Positions 34,850-42,086 of a stretch of DNA of 64,000 nucleotides are shown here, in pieces. Both the position numbers and the translations under genes were made by a program. The DNA is from Paenibacillus_E oryzisoli_A (lineage in GTDB: Bacteria; Bacillota; Bacilli; Paenibacillales; NBRC-103111). Every line of letters starts with the position of its first letter. Position 1 is the stretch's first letter. The DNA lies in assembly GCF_050467285.1 (NCBI RefSeq), contig NZ_JBCMUN010000004.1, forward strand, positions 124,001 to 188,000, given 5' to 3'. The notes beneath the pieces were generated by a model. That model searched no databases and was not told the origin of the DNA. It was given only the letters and a program-made list of their open reading frames with translations.

Positions 34850-35017
34850 ATGTCAACGCAAGGCTTGACCCACGAGGAACTTTCTCTGCTGCTTGCTCCT
34901 GAAACCGATCGCGTTCCAACTACGGCTGGCAATGCGCCCTATCTGCCAAGATCCAAAAAATCGCGGAGAACAGGTTCTCGCCTGTTGAAACTTTTTCTCT
35001 TTTGGGCTAAACGATAA
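34850..35017 (+). CDS. Possible 55-residue protein upstream of tRNA-Val
   Basis: An open frame encodes MSTQGLTHEELSLLLAPETD and a basic C-terminus (PRSKKSRRTGSRLLKLFLFWAKR region). The amphipathic, basic end could touch a membrane. The ribosome site is weak (AAGGA too far away), so this is uncertain; the acidic-then-basic layout is the only support. An alternative overlapping ATG frame is shorter. Confidence 0.35.
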   Translation: MSTQGLTHEELSLLLAPETDRVPTTAGNAPYLPRSKKSRRTGSRLLKLFLFWAKR

Positions 35018-35028
35018 GTGCTAAACGC

Positions 35029-35057
35029 TTGACAATATCAGTTATAGTTGGTATATT
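35029..35057 (+). promoter_or_regulatory. Promoter of tRNA-Val
   Basis: TTGACA (35029-35034) and TATATT (35052-35057) are 17 bases apart, 24 bases before the tRNA. Confidence 0.85.
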
Positions 35058-35080
35058 ACTATTTGTCGCTATATTTCTAA

Positions 35081-35153
35081 GACTTGTTAGCTCAGCTGGG
35101 AGAGCACTATCTTGACAGGGTAGGGGTCAGTGGTTCGAGCCCACTACAGGTCA
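35081..35153 (+). tRNA. tRNA-Val (anticodon GAC)
   Basis: A full cloverleaf folds: acceptor GACTTGT with ACAGGTC (one wobble), D-arm AGCTCAGCTGGGAGAGC, anticodon stem CTATC with GGTAG around loop TTGACAG (anticodon GAC), T-arm GTGG-TTCGAGC-CCAC. Discriminator A is at 35153. The 3' CCA is not encoded. A terminator follows. Confidence 0.95.
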
Positions 35154-35157
35154 TACG

Positions 35158-35188
35158 AAAAAACCCTTGAGGAATCAAGGGTTTTTTG
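35158..35188 (+). terminator. Terminator after tRNA-Val
   Basis: AAAACCCTTGA pairs with TCAAGGGTTTT, followed by a T-run. Confidence 0.9.
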
Positions 35189-35412
35189 CTGTCTCTGGGA
35201 TAGTTTTAGGCATATGTCTGTTTGAATACTAATGCTCTTGCATTAAAGCTATGACTTCTTCCCGGAAAGCTCTGTCATGTCTATAACATTCCACTTGTAA
35301 ATGCATGATTCATTTCTTCCCCTAAAGCCCAATTCTCCCTTGATAAAAACAGCCAAACTGGCAAAAACTTAATACAGCCATCTATGCCAATTAATCAAGG
35401 AGGAACTGTCCC

Positions 35413-36558
35413 ATGTTTGTACGTTGTGCGCTCCGCATAAGATCCCAATACCTGCTTTCCGGACTGCTCGTCCTCCTGTTGAGCTCAGGTGTATGGATGT
35501 CCGGCAGCGCTGCTGTTCTCGAAGAACCACCGTCATCGCCTCAAGCCGCCGGAGCTGACAGCACGATCCGACTCGTGGTCAAAGCCTCACCGAGCGCGCA
35601 GTATCAATCGGAAGCCACTTTCACGGATAAAGCAGTGCTCCACGCCCTGGAAGAACGAACGCCCGGCACTGCCTATTCGGAGCCGCTCCTTCCAGATACA
35701 GCCCTGACTTTTAGGCAAAAAGGCCAAGAACAGCGCGTCTATGTGACACCAACGGGACAAGTGGTCGACCCTGTCGGACACCATTTCAATGTCCTTGATT
35801 CAGAGGCTCAAAACACATTAAAAATGCAAGTACAGTCCCTGCGCCAAAAACATTACGGCGAACTGCTCCCCTGGAAGGATGCGAATCGCATTATCCCCAA
35901 ATTCAGCTCGTTCACCATCGTGGACGTCGAGAGCGGCTTGAGCTTCGAAGGGCAGCGCCGCGCAGGCTCCAGCCACGCGGATGTGCAGCCGCTGACGAAG
36001 GAGGACTCCGCGACGCTGAAATCGATCTACGGCGGCAGCTGGAGCTGGAACCGCCGCGCCGTGCTCATCAAGTACGAGGGCCGCACGCTCGCGGCCTCGA
36101 TGCACGGCATGCCGCACGGCGGCGACGGGATTCCCGGAAATGACTTCAACGGTCATTTCTGCATCCATTTTCTCGGGAGCGTGACCCACCGCTCCCGCTC
36201 CATGGACCCGGCGCACCAGGTCATGGTGCACCGGGCCGCCGGCTTGCTGAACGACTACGTCAGCAAGCTCCCGCCTTTGGCGCTGATCGACGTCTGGATC
36301 AGCGCCGCCCACCAAGGCGACCTGCAGCTGCTGCAGGCCGCCACAGGGGAAGAACAGGCGGTGCATGTACGCAGCATGCGCCGCCTGTCCAAGGCGAAGG
36401 AGCCGGATGTCTCCCGGCTCCTTCAGTACGACACCGACGTCGACGTCTCGACGACGCCGGAAGGCGCCTCCGCCGTGAAGCATCGGCGGATTCATTTTCA
36501 CCTCGAGCGGGCGTCGCTCGAGGAGCGCTGGTACATCCGCAGCGCCGAGATGCGCTAG
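35413..36558 (+). CDS. Secreted protein with L,D-transpeptidase-like Cys/His motif
   Basis: The 381-residue protein has a signal peptide (about residues 1-34) and a C-terminal domain with SMHGMPHGGDGIPGNDFNGH, then FCIHFLGSVTH. The His...His-Phe-Cys arrangement resembles the catalytic site of YkuD L,D-transpeptidases, which crosslink peptidoglycan, but the canonical SHGCxR is absent. From memory, similar GHFCIHF domains occur in other Paenibacillus secreted proteins. The second half from about residue 190 is GC-rich, unlike the first. GGAGGA lies before the ATG. It is monocistronic. Activity is inference. Confidence 0.8.
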   Translation: MFVRCALRIRSQYLLSGLLVLLLSSGVWMSGSAAVLEEPPSSPQAAGADSTIRLVVKASPSAQYQSEATFTDKAVLHALEERTPGTAYSEPLLPDTALTFRQKGQEQRVYVTPTGQVVDPVGHHFNVLDSEAQNTLKMQVQSLRQKHYGELLPWKDANRIIPKFSSFTIVDVESGLSFEGQRRAGSSHADVQPLTKEDSATLKSIYGGSWSWNRRAVLIKYEGRTLAASMHGMPHGGDGIPGNDFNGHFCIHFLGSVTHRSRSMDPAHQVMVHRAAGLLNDYVSKLPPLALIDVWISAAHQGDLQLLQAATGEEQAVHVRSMRRLSKAKEPDVSRLLQYDTDVDVSTTPEGASAVKHRRIHFHLERASLEERWYIRSAEMR

Positions 36559-36564
36559 CGCAGA

Positions 36565-36594
36565 AAAGCCCGATCGTCCTGCGATCGGGCTTCT
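36565..36594. terminator. Bidirectional hairpin terminator
   Basis: AAGCCCGATCG and CGATCGGGCTT pair perfectly between convergent genes; the T-runs are short. Confidence 0.75.
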
Positions 36595-36595
36595 G

Positions 36596-37345
36596 CTATT
36601 GCGGCGCTTGGCCGGAGGCTTTGCGCAGCTCATTCGCCAAGCGGTGGAACTCCCCGCGCGCCGCGGCCGACGTTGTCGCCATATATCCGGCTGACAGGAA
36701 CGGGATGATCGCATTCGCGTCTTTGGCCGCCAGGGTGACGGGATCAGGACCTGGCTGCGGTGCGGCATCCGTCTGCCACCAGCCTTCATTGCCATAAGAT
36801 TCGTCGTAATCAATGGGAATGCCGCCCACGACCACGTCATTTTTATACTGATAGAGCTGCATGTGGGTTGATTTTTTTCCGCCGCTCCAGGCGTACGTTT
36901 GCCAGAAGTGGGAGCAGGCGCCGGCCGCATACACAGCCTCAATTACCGCATAAGAACCATATACGCCGGTCGTATAATTCGGAGTCGCTTCGCTTGCCGC
37001 CTGAATATACGCAATCACGGTCGGCATTTGCGCCGCGGTAGCGTCGAAATCGACAGCGAAATAAATGCAGCTGCCAAATGGCTGACCAAGGCTGGCAGCT
37101 ACTTGCAGCGCCGCCTTGCCATCCGCAAGCCCGGCTGCTCTGCCGCCTAATGCGCGATCCGCCGTCGTCTCAAAACAAGAAATAATCGAAATCCCAGCCT
37201 TAGAGATCGTATCCGCCTCCGCTTTCGTCAGCGCCTTCGCGCCGCTCGGCACAAGATAACGGGCTGCAAATTCATAACCGTCCCGGGCAAAAGCAGCAGC
37301 CGTTGCTTCCGTTAAACGCGTTGCGCAATCAAACCCTTTCGCCAT
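36596..37345 (-). CDS. Glycoside-hydrolase-like DUF1906 protein
   Basis: The 249-residue protein starts MAKGFDCATRLTEATAAAF and has CIYFAVDFDATA, GVYGSYAVIEAV, FWQTYAWSG and QLYQYKND, the barrel motifs of the DUF1906 (Rv2525c-like) glycoside hydrolase-like family, related to GH25 lysozymes. No signal peptide is seen, so it may act after lysis or in spores, or be exported by another route. The last 50 residues are an Ala-rich tail. The GH25 relation is from memory; activity is unproven. Confidence 0.85.
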   Translation of the reverse strand: MAKGFDCATRLTEATAAAFARDGYEFAARYLVPSGAKALTKAEADTISKAGISIISCFETTADRALGGRAAGLADGKAALQVAASLGQPFGSCIYFAVDFDATAAQMPTVIAYIQAASEATPNYTTGVYGSYAVIEAVYAAGACSHFWQTYAWSGGKKSTHMQLYQYKNDVVVGGIPIDYDESYGNEGWWQTDAAPQPGPDPVTLAAKDANAIIPFLSAGYMATTSAAARGEFHRLANELRKASGQAPQ

Positions 37346-37433
37346 GAGTTGTCACCCTTTCTCTTCGTCTACTCTATACTATGCGAAGTGATCAGGGGCG
37401 TTCCGCAGATTGATAGACAACGTCGCCAAAACA

Positions 37434-37476
37434 ACAAAAAAGGGCGCTTTCCGAAGTCCAGGAAACCGCCCTTTTC
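37434..37476 (-). terminator. Hairpin terminator sharing the 7.3-kb repeat 15-mer
   Basis: On the minus strand GGGCG pairs with CGCCC around a 20-base loop, followed by TTTTTTG. The 15 bases from 37441 match the start of the inverted repeat at 7321 exactly. Confidence 0.75.
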
Positions 37477-37752
37477 TTATGATTTTGTCCCGAATCGAAT
37501 CGCATTTCGTTCCCGTGCGCGCTGCGCCTCTATTTCGCGATTGCGAGGTTCGGCCTGGGTGACGAGAGAGTCCATAAGTTTCTGAGCGACTTCTGTAATG
37601 CCCTGCACCGCTTCTTCAAATGCAGCCTCATTCGCCTTTGATGGCGCAGTAAATCCCGAAATTTTACGAACAAATTGCAAAGCGGCAGCACGAATCTCTT
37701 CTTCCGTTGCGACCGGTTCAAAATTGAATAACGGTTTAATATTACGGCACAT
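37477..37752 (-). CDS. DUF2277-family protein
   Basis: The 91-residue protein starts MCRNIKPLFNFEPVATEEEI and continues ALQFVRKISGFTAPSKANE, the conserved pattern of DUF2277. The early Cys is characteristic. Function unknown. It is followed directly by a terminator hairpin. Confidence 0.85.
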   Translation of the reverse strand: MCRNIKPLFNFEPVATEEEIRAAALQFVRKISGFTAPSKANEAAFEEAVQGITEVAQKLMDSLVTQAEPRNREIEAQRARERNAIRFGTKS

Positions 37753-37794
37753 ACGGACATCCTCCCGAAGTTCATTTTTCCTGTAAAAACAATA

Positions 37795-37821
37795 AAAAAC
37801 CCTTACAAATCAAGGGTTTCC
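37795..37821 (-). terminator. Terminator of the two-tRNA operon
   Basis: On the minus strand AAACCCTT pairs with AAGGGTTT, followed by a T-run. Confidence 0.85.
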
Positions 37822-37827
37822 GTGCTA

Positions 37828-37901
37828 TGGGCCCAGAGGGACTCGAACCCCCGACCAATCGGTTATGAGCCGACCGCTCTAACCAACTGAGCTATAGGCC
37901 C
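37828..37901 (-). tRNA. tRNA-Ile2 (anticodon CAT, lysidine type)
   Basis: Acceptor GGGCCTA pairs with TGGGCCC; the anticodon stem GTCGG/CCGAT carries loop CTCATAA with CAT. The acceptor and the loop follow Ile tRNAs, and positions 4 and 5 are C-G pairs as TilS requires, so I call Ile2 rather than elongator Met. Its C34 would need lysidine modification. CCA is not encoded. It follows tRNA-fMet by 11 bases. Confidence 0.75.
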
Positions 37902-37912
37902 AAATAAAAATT

Positions 37913-37989
37913 TGGTTGCGGGGGCAGGATTTGAACCTGCGGCCTTCGGGTTATGAGCCCGACGAGCTACCGAGCTGCTCCACCCCGCG
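37913..37989 (-). tRNA. Initiator tRNA-fMet (CAT)
   Basis: Acceptor CGCGGGG pairs with CCCCGCA, leaving the C1-A72 mismatch that marks the initiator. The anticodon stem has three G-C pairs (GTCGGG...CCCGA) around CAT. The 3' CCA is encoded here (37913-37915). Confidence 0.95.
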
Positions 37990-38023
37990 ATATAGTCTTC
38001 ATGTCGCATGTGCGACAAAAACA

Positions 38024-38053
38024 AATATACACTACCTCGGAAAGTGAAGTCAA
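38024..38053 (-). promoter_or_regulatory. Promoter of the tRNA-fMet/Ile2 operon
   Basis: On the minus strand TTGACT (38053-38048) and TATATT (38029-38024) are 18 bases apart. A perfect 7-bp inverted repeat (TGTCGCA TG TGCGACA, 38002-38017) lies in the leader before tRNA-fMet. Confidence 0.8.
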
Positions 38054-38082
38054 GCGTTATTTTTCCAGCTGCCGACAGGCGA

Positions 38083-38247
38083 TTACGTATTGTAGCGTAC
38101 GCCGAAACGGCCTTTTTTAGATTTATAGACCTCAACTTCCTGCGGGCATTCATAGCCGTAGATCCACCAGTCCTCTTCCATGCGCTTAGCCAGACAGCCC
38201 GCTTGGAACTTGGTATCGTAGAGTTTTGCCCAGTACACCCATTTCAT
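38083..38247 (-). CDS. 54-residue Trp/Tyr-rich protein
   Basis: The frame begins ATG AAA TGG and encodes MKWVYWAKLYDTKFQAGCLA followed by a Tyr/Trp-rich middle (EEDWWIYGYECPQ) and a basic tail. GGGGTGAG lies 8 bases before the start. Aromatic residues make up about a fifth of the protein. I recognise no family firmly; it looks like a small conserved protein rather than a random frame. It lies upstream of the tRNA operon promoter on the same strand. Confidence 0.75.
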   Translation of the reverse strand: MKWVYWAKLYDTKFQAGCLAKRMEEDWWIYGYECPQEVEVYKSKKGRFGVRYNT

Positions 38248-38446
38248 AAAAAACTCACCCCATATTTGGATTCGCTCTCTATTATTAATGTAACCAATTT
38301 AGGGCACAGTTATGAGCCGGGCGCTGCAGCATTAGACTCTGCTATATTTTCATTGTAAAATTAGAAGGATTTTCATCTTGTTTGGGGAAGTTAAAGAAAT
38401 GATGGTAAAGGTACTTATTCATGTCCATGAAAGAAGGAATTGACCT

Positions 38447-39838
38447 ATGTTAGAATCAGTGTTGACGCATTTGCAAGCCCACAAAAATGCACACATAGAA
38501 GAGCTCAAGCAGTTTTTACGAATCCCGAGCGTTAGCGCCGTAGCTCAGCATGCGCCGGATATGGCGCGCTGCGCCGATTGGATTGCCGCTTCCCTGAGCA
38601 AAGCCGGGCTCGAACATGTGGACATTCTGCCCACAGACGGCGGCCATCCCGTTGTCTATGCCGACTGGCTGCATGCGCCGGGTAAACCGACCGTTCTTGT
38701 CTACGGGCATTATGATGTGCAGCCCGCAGATCCTGTGGAGCTGTGGGAAACGCCCCCTTTTGAGCCGGTCATTAAAGATAATAAGCTGTATGCGCGTGGC
38801 AGCACGGACGACAAAGGCCAGGTTCTTCTCTATGTCAAAGTGGTTGAGGCGTTCTTGAAAACGGCCGGATCGCTCCCCGTCAATGTGAAATTTTGCATCG
38901 AGGGTGAAGAGGAAATTGCCAGCAAGCATCTGCCTGCTTTCATTGAGAAACACCAAGAACGCCTGCAAGCGGACACCATCGTCCTCTCGGATACACAAAT
39001 GCAAAGCCTGGGCAAACCGGCCTTAATGTACGGACTGCGCGGCTTGGCGGGATTTGAAATCACCGTCGACGGTGCAAATAGCGACTTGCATTCCGGACTG
39101 TTCGGCGGCGCCGTGCAGAATCCGATTCATGCGCTGACCAAGCTGCTCAGCTCTTTTCACGATGAAGAAGGACGTGTGGCGGTTAAAGGTTTTTATGATC
39201 GTGTTATTGCGCTTTCTGACAAAGAGCGGGAGTCCTTCAAACAGGTCGCGCCGGATGAAAATAAAGTTCGCACGGATCTACAGGTCTCCGAGCTGTACGG
39301 GGAACAAGGCTACTCGTTCTACGAGCAGACAACGTCCCGTCCTACCCTTGAGATTACCTCCGTCAGCGGTGGTTTCCAGGGCGAAGGCATTAAGCCGATC
39401 ATTCCGAACAGGGCGAGCGCCAAAATCGCCTGCCGTCTTGTCGCCGCACAGCAGCCCGAAGAAATCATGGATGCGGTTGAAGCGCATATCCATGCACAGG
39501 CATTCCCAGGCGTCACGATCCAATTGGATCGCCAGCTGTATGGCAATCCTTTTATCACGCCGATCGACGAACCCGTCATGGTAGCGGCTGCAGAGGCGTA
39601 TGAGGCCACATTTGGGGTATGGCCCGTGTATACACGCAGCGGTGGCTCCATCCCGATCATCGAGGTGTTGGGCCGTGTACTGAACGCGCCGGTCGTGCTG
39701 ATGGGCTTTGGCGTACCGGGCGAAAATTTACACGCGCCGAACGAGCACTTCCATTTGGAAAACTGGGATAACGGTACGGCGACGATCGCGCGTTATTGGG
39801 ACAAGCTGTCGGCGATTTCGTTTGGAGAGAAGGTGTAA
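38447..39838 (+). CDS. M20-family metallopeptidase (dipeptidase)
   Basis: The 463-residue peptidase removes amino acids from short peptides using a two-zinc site. Metal motifs are YGHYDVQPADPVELWETPPF (His and Asp), the GSTDDKG (Asp), EGEEEIAS (Glu) and NEHFHLENW (final His). A dimerisation domain sits in the middle (SDLHSGLFGGAVQNP). The set matches the cytosolic dipeptidase branch of M20. It is 4 bases upstream of a GNAT gene and probably co-transcribed. Confidence 0.92.
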   Translation: MLESVLTHLQAHKNAHIEELKQFLRIPSVSAVAQHAPDMARCADWIAASLSKAGLEHVDILPTDGGHPVVYADWLHAPGKPTVLVYGHYDVQPADPVELWETPPFEPVIKDNKLYARGSTDDKGQVLLYVKVVEAFLKTAGSLPVNVKFCIEGEEEIASKHLPAFIEKHQERLQADTIVLSDTQMQSLGKPALMYGLRGLAGFEITVDGANSDLHSGLFGGAVQNPIHALTKLLSSFHDEEGRVAVKGFYDRVIALSDKERESFKQVAPDENKVRTDLQVSELYGEQGYSFYEQTTSRPTLEITSVSGGFQGEGIKPIIPNRASAKIACRLVAAQQPEEIMDAVEAHIHAQAFPGVTIQLDRQLYGNPFITPIDEPVMVAAAEAYEATFGVWPVYTRSGGSIPIIEVLGRVLNAPVVLMGFGVPGENLHAPNEHFHLENWDNGTATIARYWDKLSAISFGEKV

Positions 39839-39842
39839 CGTG

Positions 39843-40349
39843 ATGGGATTGCCTTACCGCCTCCGCGATGCTGAACTCGCCGATTTGGAGGCCATCGTTC
39901 GGATCTACAATTCCACAATCCCCGGTCGCATGGTCACGGCCGATACAGAGCCTGTCACCGCAGCCAGCCGGGAGCGCTGGTTTTATGAGCACTCGGCGGA
40001 TTTTCGCCCGTTGTGGGTGCTGGAGGACGCGCGTGGCGGGCTTTGCGGCTGGCTGAGCTTCCAGTCTTTTTATGGCCGACCCGCTTACAACGCTACCGCC
40101 GAGATCTCCATCTACGTCGACGAAACTTATCGCGGACAGGGCATCGGACGGCACCTGATGGAGCAGGCACTCGCCGCTTGCCCCAGAATTGGGGTCAAGA
40201 CGGTGCTGGGCTTTATTTTCGGCCATAACGAGCCGAGTCTTCAGCTCTTCCGCAAATTCGGCTTCGCCGATTGGGCGCATCTCCCGCAAGTTGCGGAGCT
40301 CGACGGATTGGAGCGGGATTTGATTATTGTGGGGAAGCGGGTTGGGTAA
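39843..40349 (+). CDS. GNAT acetyltransferase (phosphinothricin/methionine-sulfone type)
   Basis: The 168-residue protein starts MGLPYRLRDAELADLEAIVR and has YNSTIPGRMVTAD, ISIYVDETYRGQGIGRHLMEQ (acetyl-CoA loop) and GFIFGHNEPSLQLFRKFGF, typical of the Pat/MnaT branch. That branch detoxifies glutamine analogues, but the substrate here is unknown. AAGGTG lies 7 bases before the ATG. It follows the M20 peptidase by 4 bases. Confidence 0.85.
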   Translation: MGLPYRLRDAELADLEAIVRIYNSTIPGRMVTADTEPVTAASRERWFYEHSADFRPLWVLEDARGGLCGWLSFQSFYGRPAYNATAEISIYVDETYRGQGIGRHLMEQALAACPRIGVKTVLGFIFGHNEPSLQLFRKFGFADWAHLPQVAELDGLERDLIIVGKRVG

Positions 40350-40365
40350 TTTGCCCGCCTACATT

Positions 40366-40407
40366 AAAAGCCTCAAACTGCGCATGCCGCGTTGTTTGAG
40401 GCTTTGT
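40366..40407 (+). terminator. Intrinsic terminator
   Basis: AAAAGCCTCAAAC pairs with GTTTGAGGCTTTG (one end mismatch) around a 14-base loop. Confidence 0.8.
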
Positions 40408-40449
40408 GCTGTAATGGCTTGGGCATCCGGCTAGGAGGACAGACGATTT

Positions 40450-40599
40450 CCTGCAAATGGGCAGGCTTTTTCCACAAAAATGACCTTTTTCGCAAAATGC
40501 CTGCGATTCTGCAGGCATGTCATCGAATCCGGAAGGGAAAAAGGAAAATTCCTGCTTTATTGCAGACTTGATGCCCACTCCGAATGCATCCCAGTCCTG
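40450..40599. repeat. Tandem array of three ~50-bp units with a CCTGC-N6-GCAGG hairpin
   Basis: Hairpins CCTGC-N6-GCAGG start at 40450 and 40500 and a third (CCTGC-N6-GCAG) at 40551, giving a period of 50-51 bases. The intervening sequences are diverged. The surrounding region (40408-40683) has no supported gene; a possible 84-codon minus-strand frame is treated as spurious. Confidence 0.65.
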
Positions 40600-40683
40600 A
40601 AAATCAGCCTGTAGACGCGCTCTTGTTCAACTGGACTTCCATTAACGAGGTCACTTTTTCTTGTACCCCTGGTTGCCCCTGAA

Positions 40684-41073
40684 TCATCCCACCACAGCCT
40701 CGACCTCAATCTCAATCATCAGCCTCGGATCGATGAGCGCTTGTACTTCCACCATCGTAGCCACAGGTTGAATATCACAGAAAAACTCCCCGTGCGCACG
40801 CCCATACGCCTCCCACTGCGAAATATCTGTGACGAACATACGAGTACGCACGACATCCGACAGCTCTGCCCCCAGCTCACGAAGCGCCTCCTGAATCGTG
40901 GTCAAAATGCACCGCGTCTGCGCATACGCATCACCTTCTCCCACGACTTCGCCGTCTTTCATCGCTGTCGTGCCGGCGACCTCAATCCGGTCACCGACGC
41001 GAATCGCCCGGCAGTAGCCGACTTGCGGCTCCCAAGGTGAACCTGTAAACACTTTTTTCCGCTCCATCCTCAT
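40684..41073 (-). CDS. ridA: RidA/YjgF-family imine deaminase
   Basis: The 129-residue protein has the RidA pattern RIEVAGTTAMKDGEVVG, then VRTRMFVTDISQWEAYGRAH and a C-terminal ATMVEVQALIDPRLMIEIEVEAV with the substrate Arg and Glu. These proteins hydrolyse reactive enamines and imines. It begins 15 bases after the dapA gene and is likely co-transcribed, an unusual pairing. AAGGGAG lies 9 bases before the ATG. Confidence 0.88.
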   Translation of the reverse strand: MRMERKKVFTGSPWEPQVGYCRAIRVGDRIEVAGTTAMKDGEVVGEGDAYAQTRCILTTIQEALRELGAELSDVVRTRMFVTDISQWEAYGRAHGEFFCDIQPVATMVEVQALIDPRLMIEIEVEAVVG

Positions 41074-41088
41074 ATTCAGCGTCTCCCT

Positions 41089-41976
41089 TCACACTTGAAA
41101 TTCCCGCAGCTTCGCCTGCAGCCTCTCCGTAATCGGCACATTCGGCAAACGCAGCGCCTCGGAAGCAATCACACCAGCCTCAGCGAGCAGCCACTTGAGC
41201 GGCGCCGGGTTCGGCTCTTGGAACAGCAGGCGGACGAGCGGCAGCAGCTCCTCAAACGCTTTACATCCCTGCTCGCGCTCACCCTCGCTAAACTGACGGA
41301 ATACCTTGCCAAAACGTTTCGTCTCCACATTAGCCGACGCCGTCATCCCTCCGGCAGCACCCGCCTCCAGCGCACGGTATAACAAGGCATCGTCTCCGCA
41401 TAATACTGGCTTGGAACCGAGACGCGACAGCTCCGTCACCAACGTCGTATCCGATGTGCTGTCCTTCATGCCGATGACACCGTCCAGCTCCAGAATCGCT
41501 CTCACCGTATCCAGTTCCAGCTTAACCCCGGTGCGCTGCGGAATCTCATACAGAATCACAGGCACCCCCACTTCGGCGATCCGCTTAAAATGCGCAATAA
41601 TCCCCTGCTGGCTCGGCCGGCTATAGTAAGGTACGACGACGAGTGCGGCATCCGCGCCCAGGTTGCCGGCTTGCTCGGTCTTCCTCACGCTAGCTGCCGT
41701 ATCGTTCGTCCCTGTTCCGACCACGATCGGTGCAGCGGATTGCGCCGCTTCCCTCGCAGCCTGCGCTGTCGCAACCAGCACACGCACTTCTTCCGAGGTC
41801 AAGGTCGGCGACTCTCCTGTTGTCCCACCCACGACAAGCCCGTGAATCTCGTCCTGAAACAACTGCAACGCATGATTGTAAAAGGATCCGGCATCCAGGC
41901 CGAACGCCTCGTCAAACGGGGTAATGATCGGCACGAAGATGCCTTTTAAGTCTTTTTCCTGCAGCACGGCTCCCAC
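41089..41976 (-). CDS. dapA: 4-hydroxy-tetrahydrodipicolinate synthase family protein
   Basis: The 295-residue enzyme makes the first intermediate of the lysine/DAP branch from pyruvate and aspartate semialdehyde. Residues GTTGESPT (52, 53), Tyr118 (VVPYYSR), Tyr143 and Arg148 (YEIPQRTG) and the Schiff-base Lys171 (GMKDST) are all in place, including the Arg typical of true DapA. It heads a two-gene operon with ridA and is divergent from a LysR gene, which hints at a regulated or specialised copy. It may not be the only dapA of the genome. Confidence 0.85.
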   Translation of the reverse strand: MGAVLQEKDLKGIFVPIITPFDEAFGLDAGSFYNHALQLFQDEIHGLVVGGTTGESPTLTSEEVRVLVATAQAAREAAQSAAPIVVGTGTNDTAASVRKTEQAGNLGADAALVVVPYYSRPSQQGIIAHFKRIAEVGVPVILYEIPQRTGVKLELDTVRAILELDGVIGMKDSTSDTTLVTELSRLGSKPVLCGDDALLYRALEAGAAGGMTASANVETKRFGKVFRQFSEGEREQGCKAFEELLPLVRLLFQEPNPAPLKWLLAEAGVIASEALRLPNVPITERLQAKLREFQV

Positions 41977-42044
41977 TCCTTGGCAAAAAGAATTTGTACA
42001 TTTACTTTAGCATGGAACATTCCATCACAGTTAGCTATAATAAA

Positions 42045-42071
42045 TGATGAAGGTCATCAAAAATATTGATG
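42045..42071. promoter_or_regulatory. Two overlapping inverted repeats, LysR-type operator
   Basis: TGATG-N5-CATCA (42045-42059) and CATCAA-N5-TTGATG (42055-42071) share the central half-site, giving three half-sites between divergent dapA and lysR. Confidence 0.65.
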
Positions 42072-42086
42072 AAAAGGAGGGGCAAG

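Noticed and set aside
37828..37901. Elongator tRNA-Met
   Set aside because: The acceptor stem, CTCATAA loop and C4-G69/C5-G68 pairs fit Ile2 better; the alternative is kept open in the feature entry.
40324..40578. 84-codon minus-strand frame in the repeat region
   Set aside because: It overlaps the GNAT stop and terminator, has no ribosome site, and follows the tandem hairpin repeat rather than a coding pattern.
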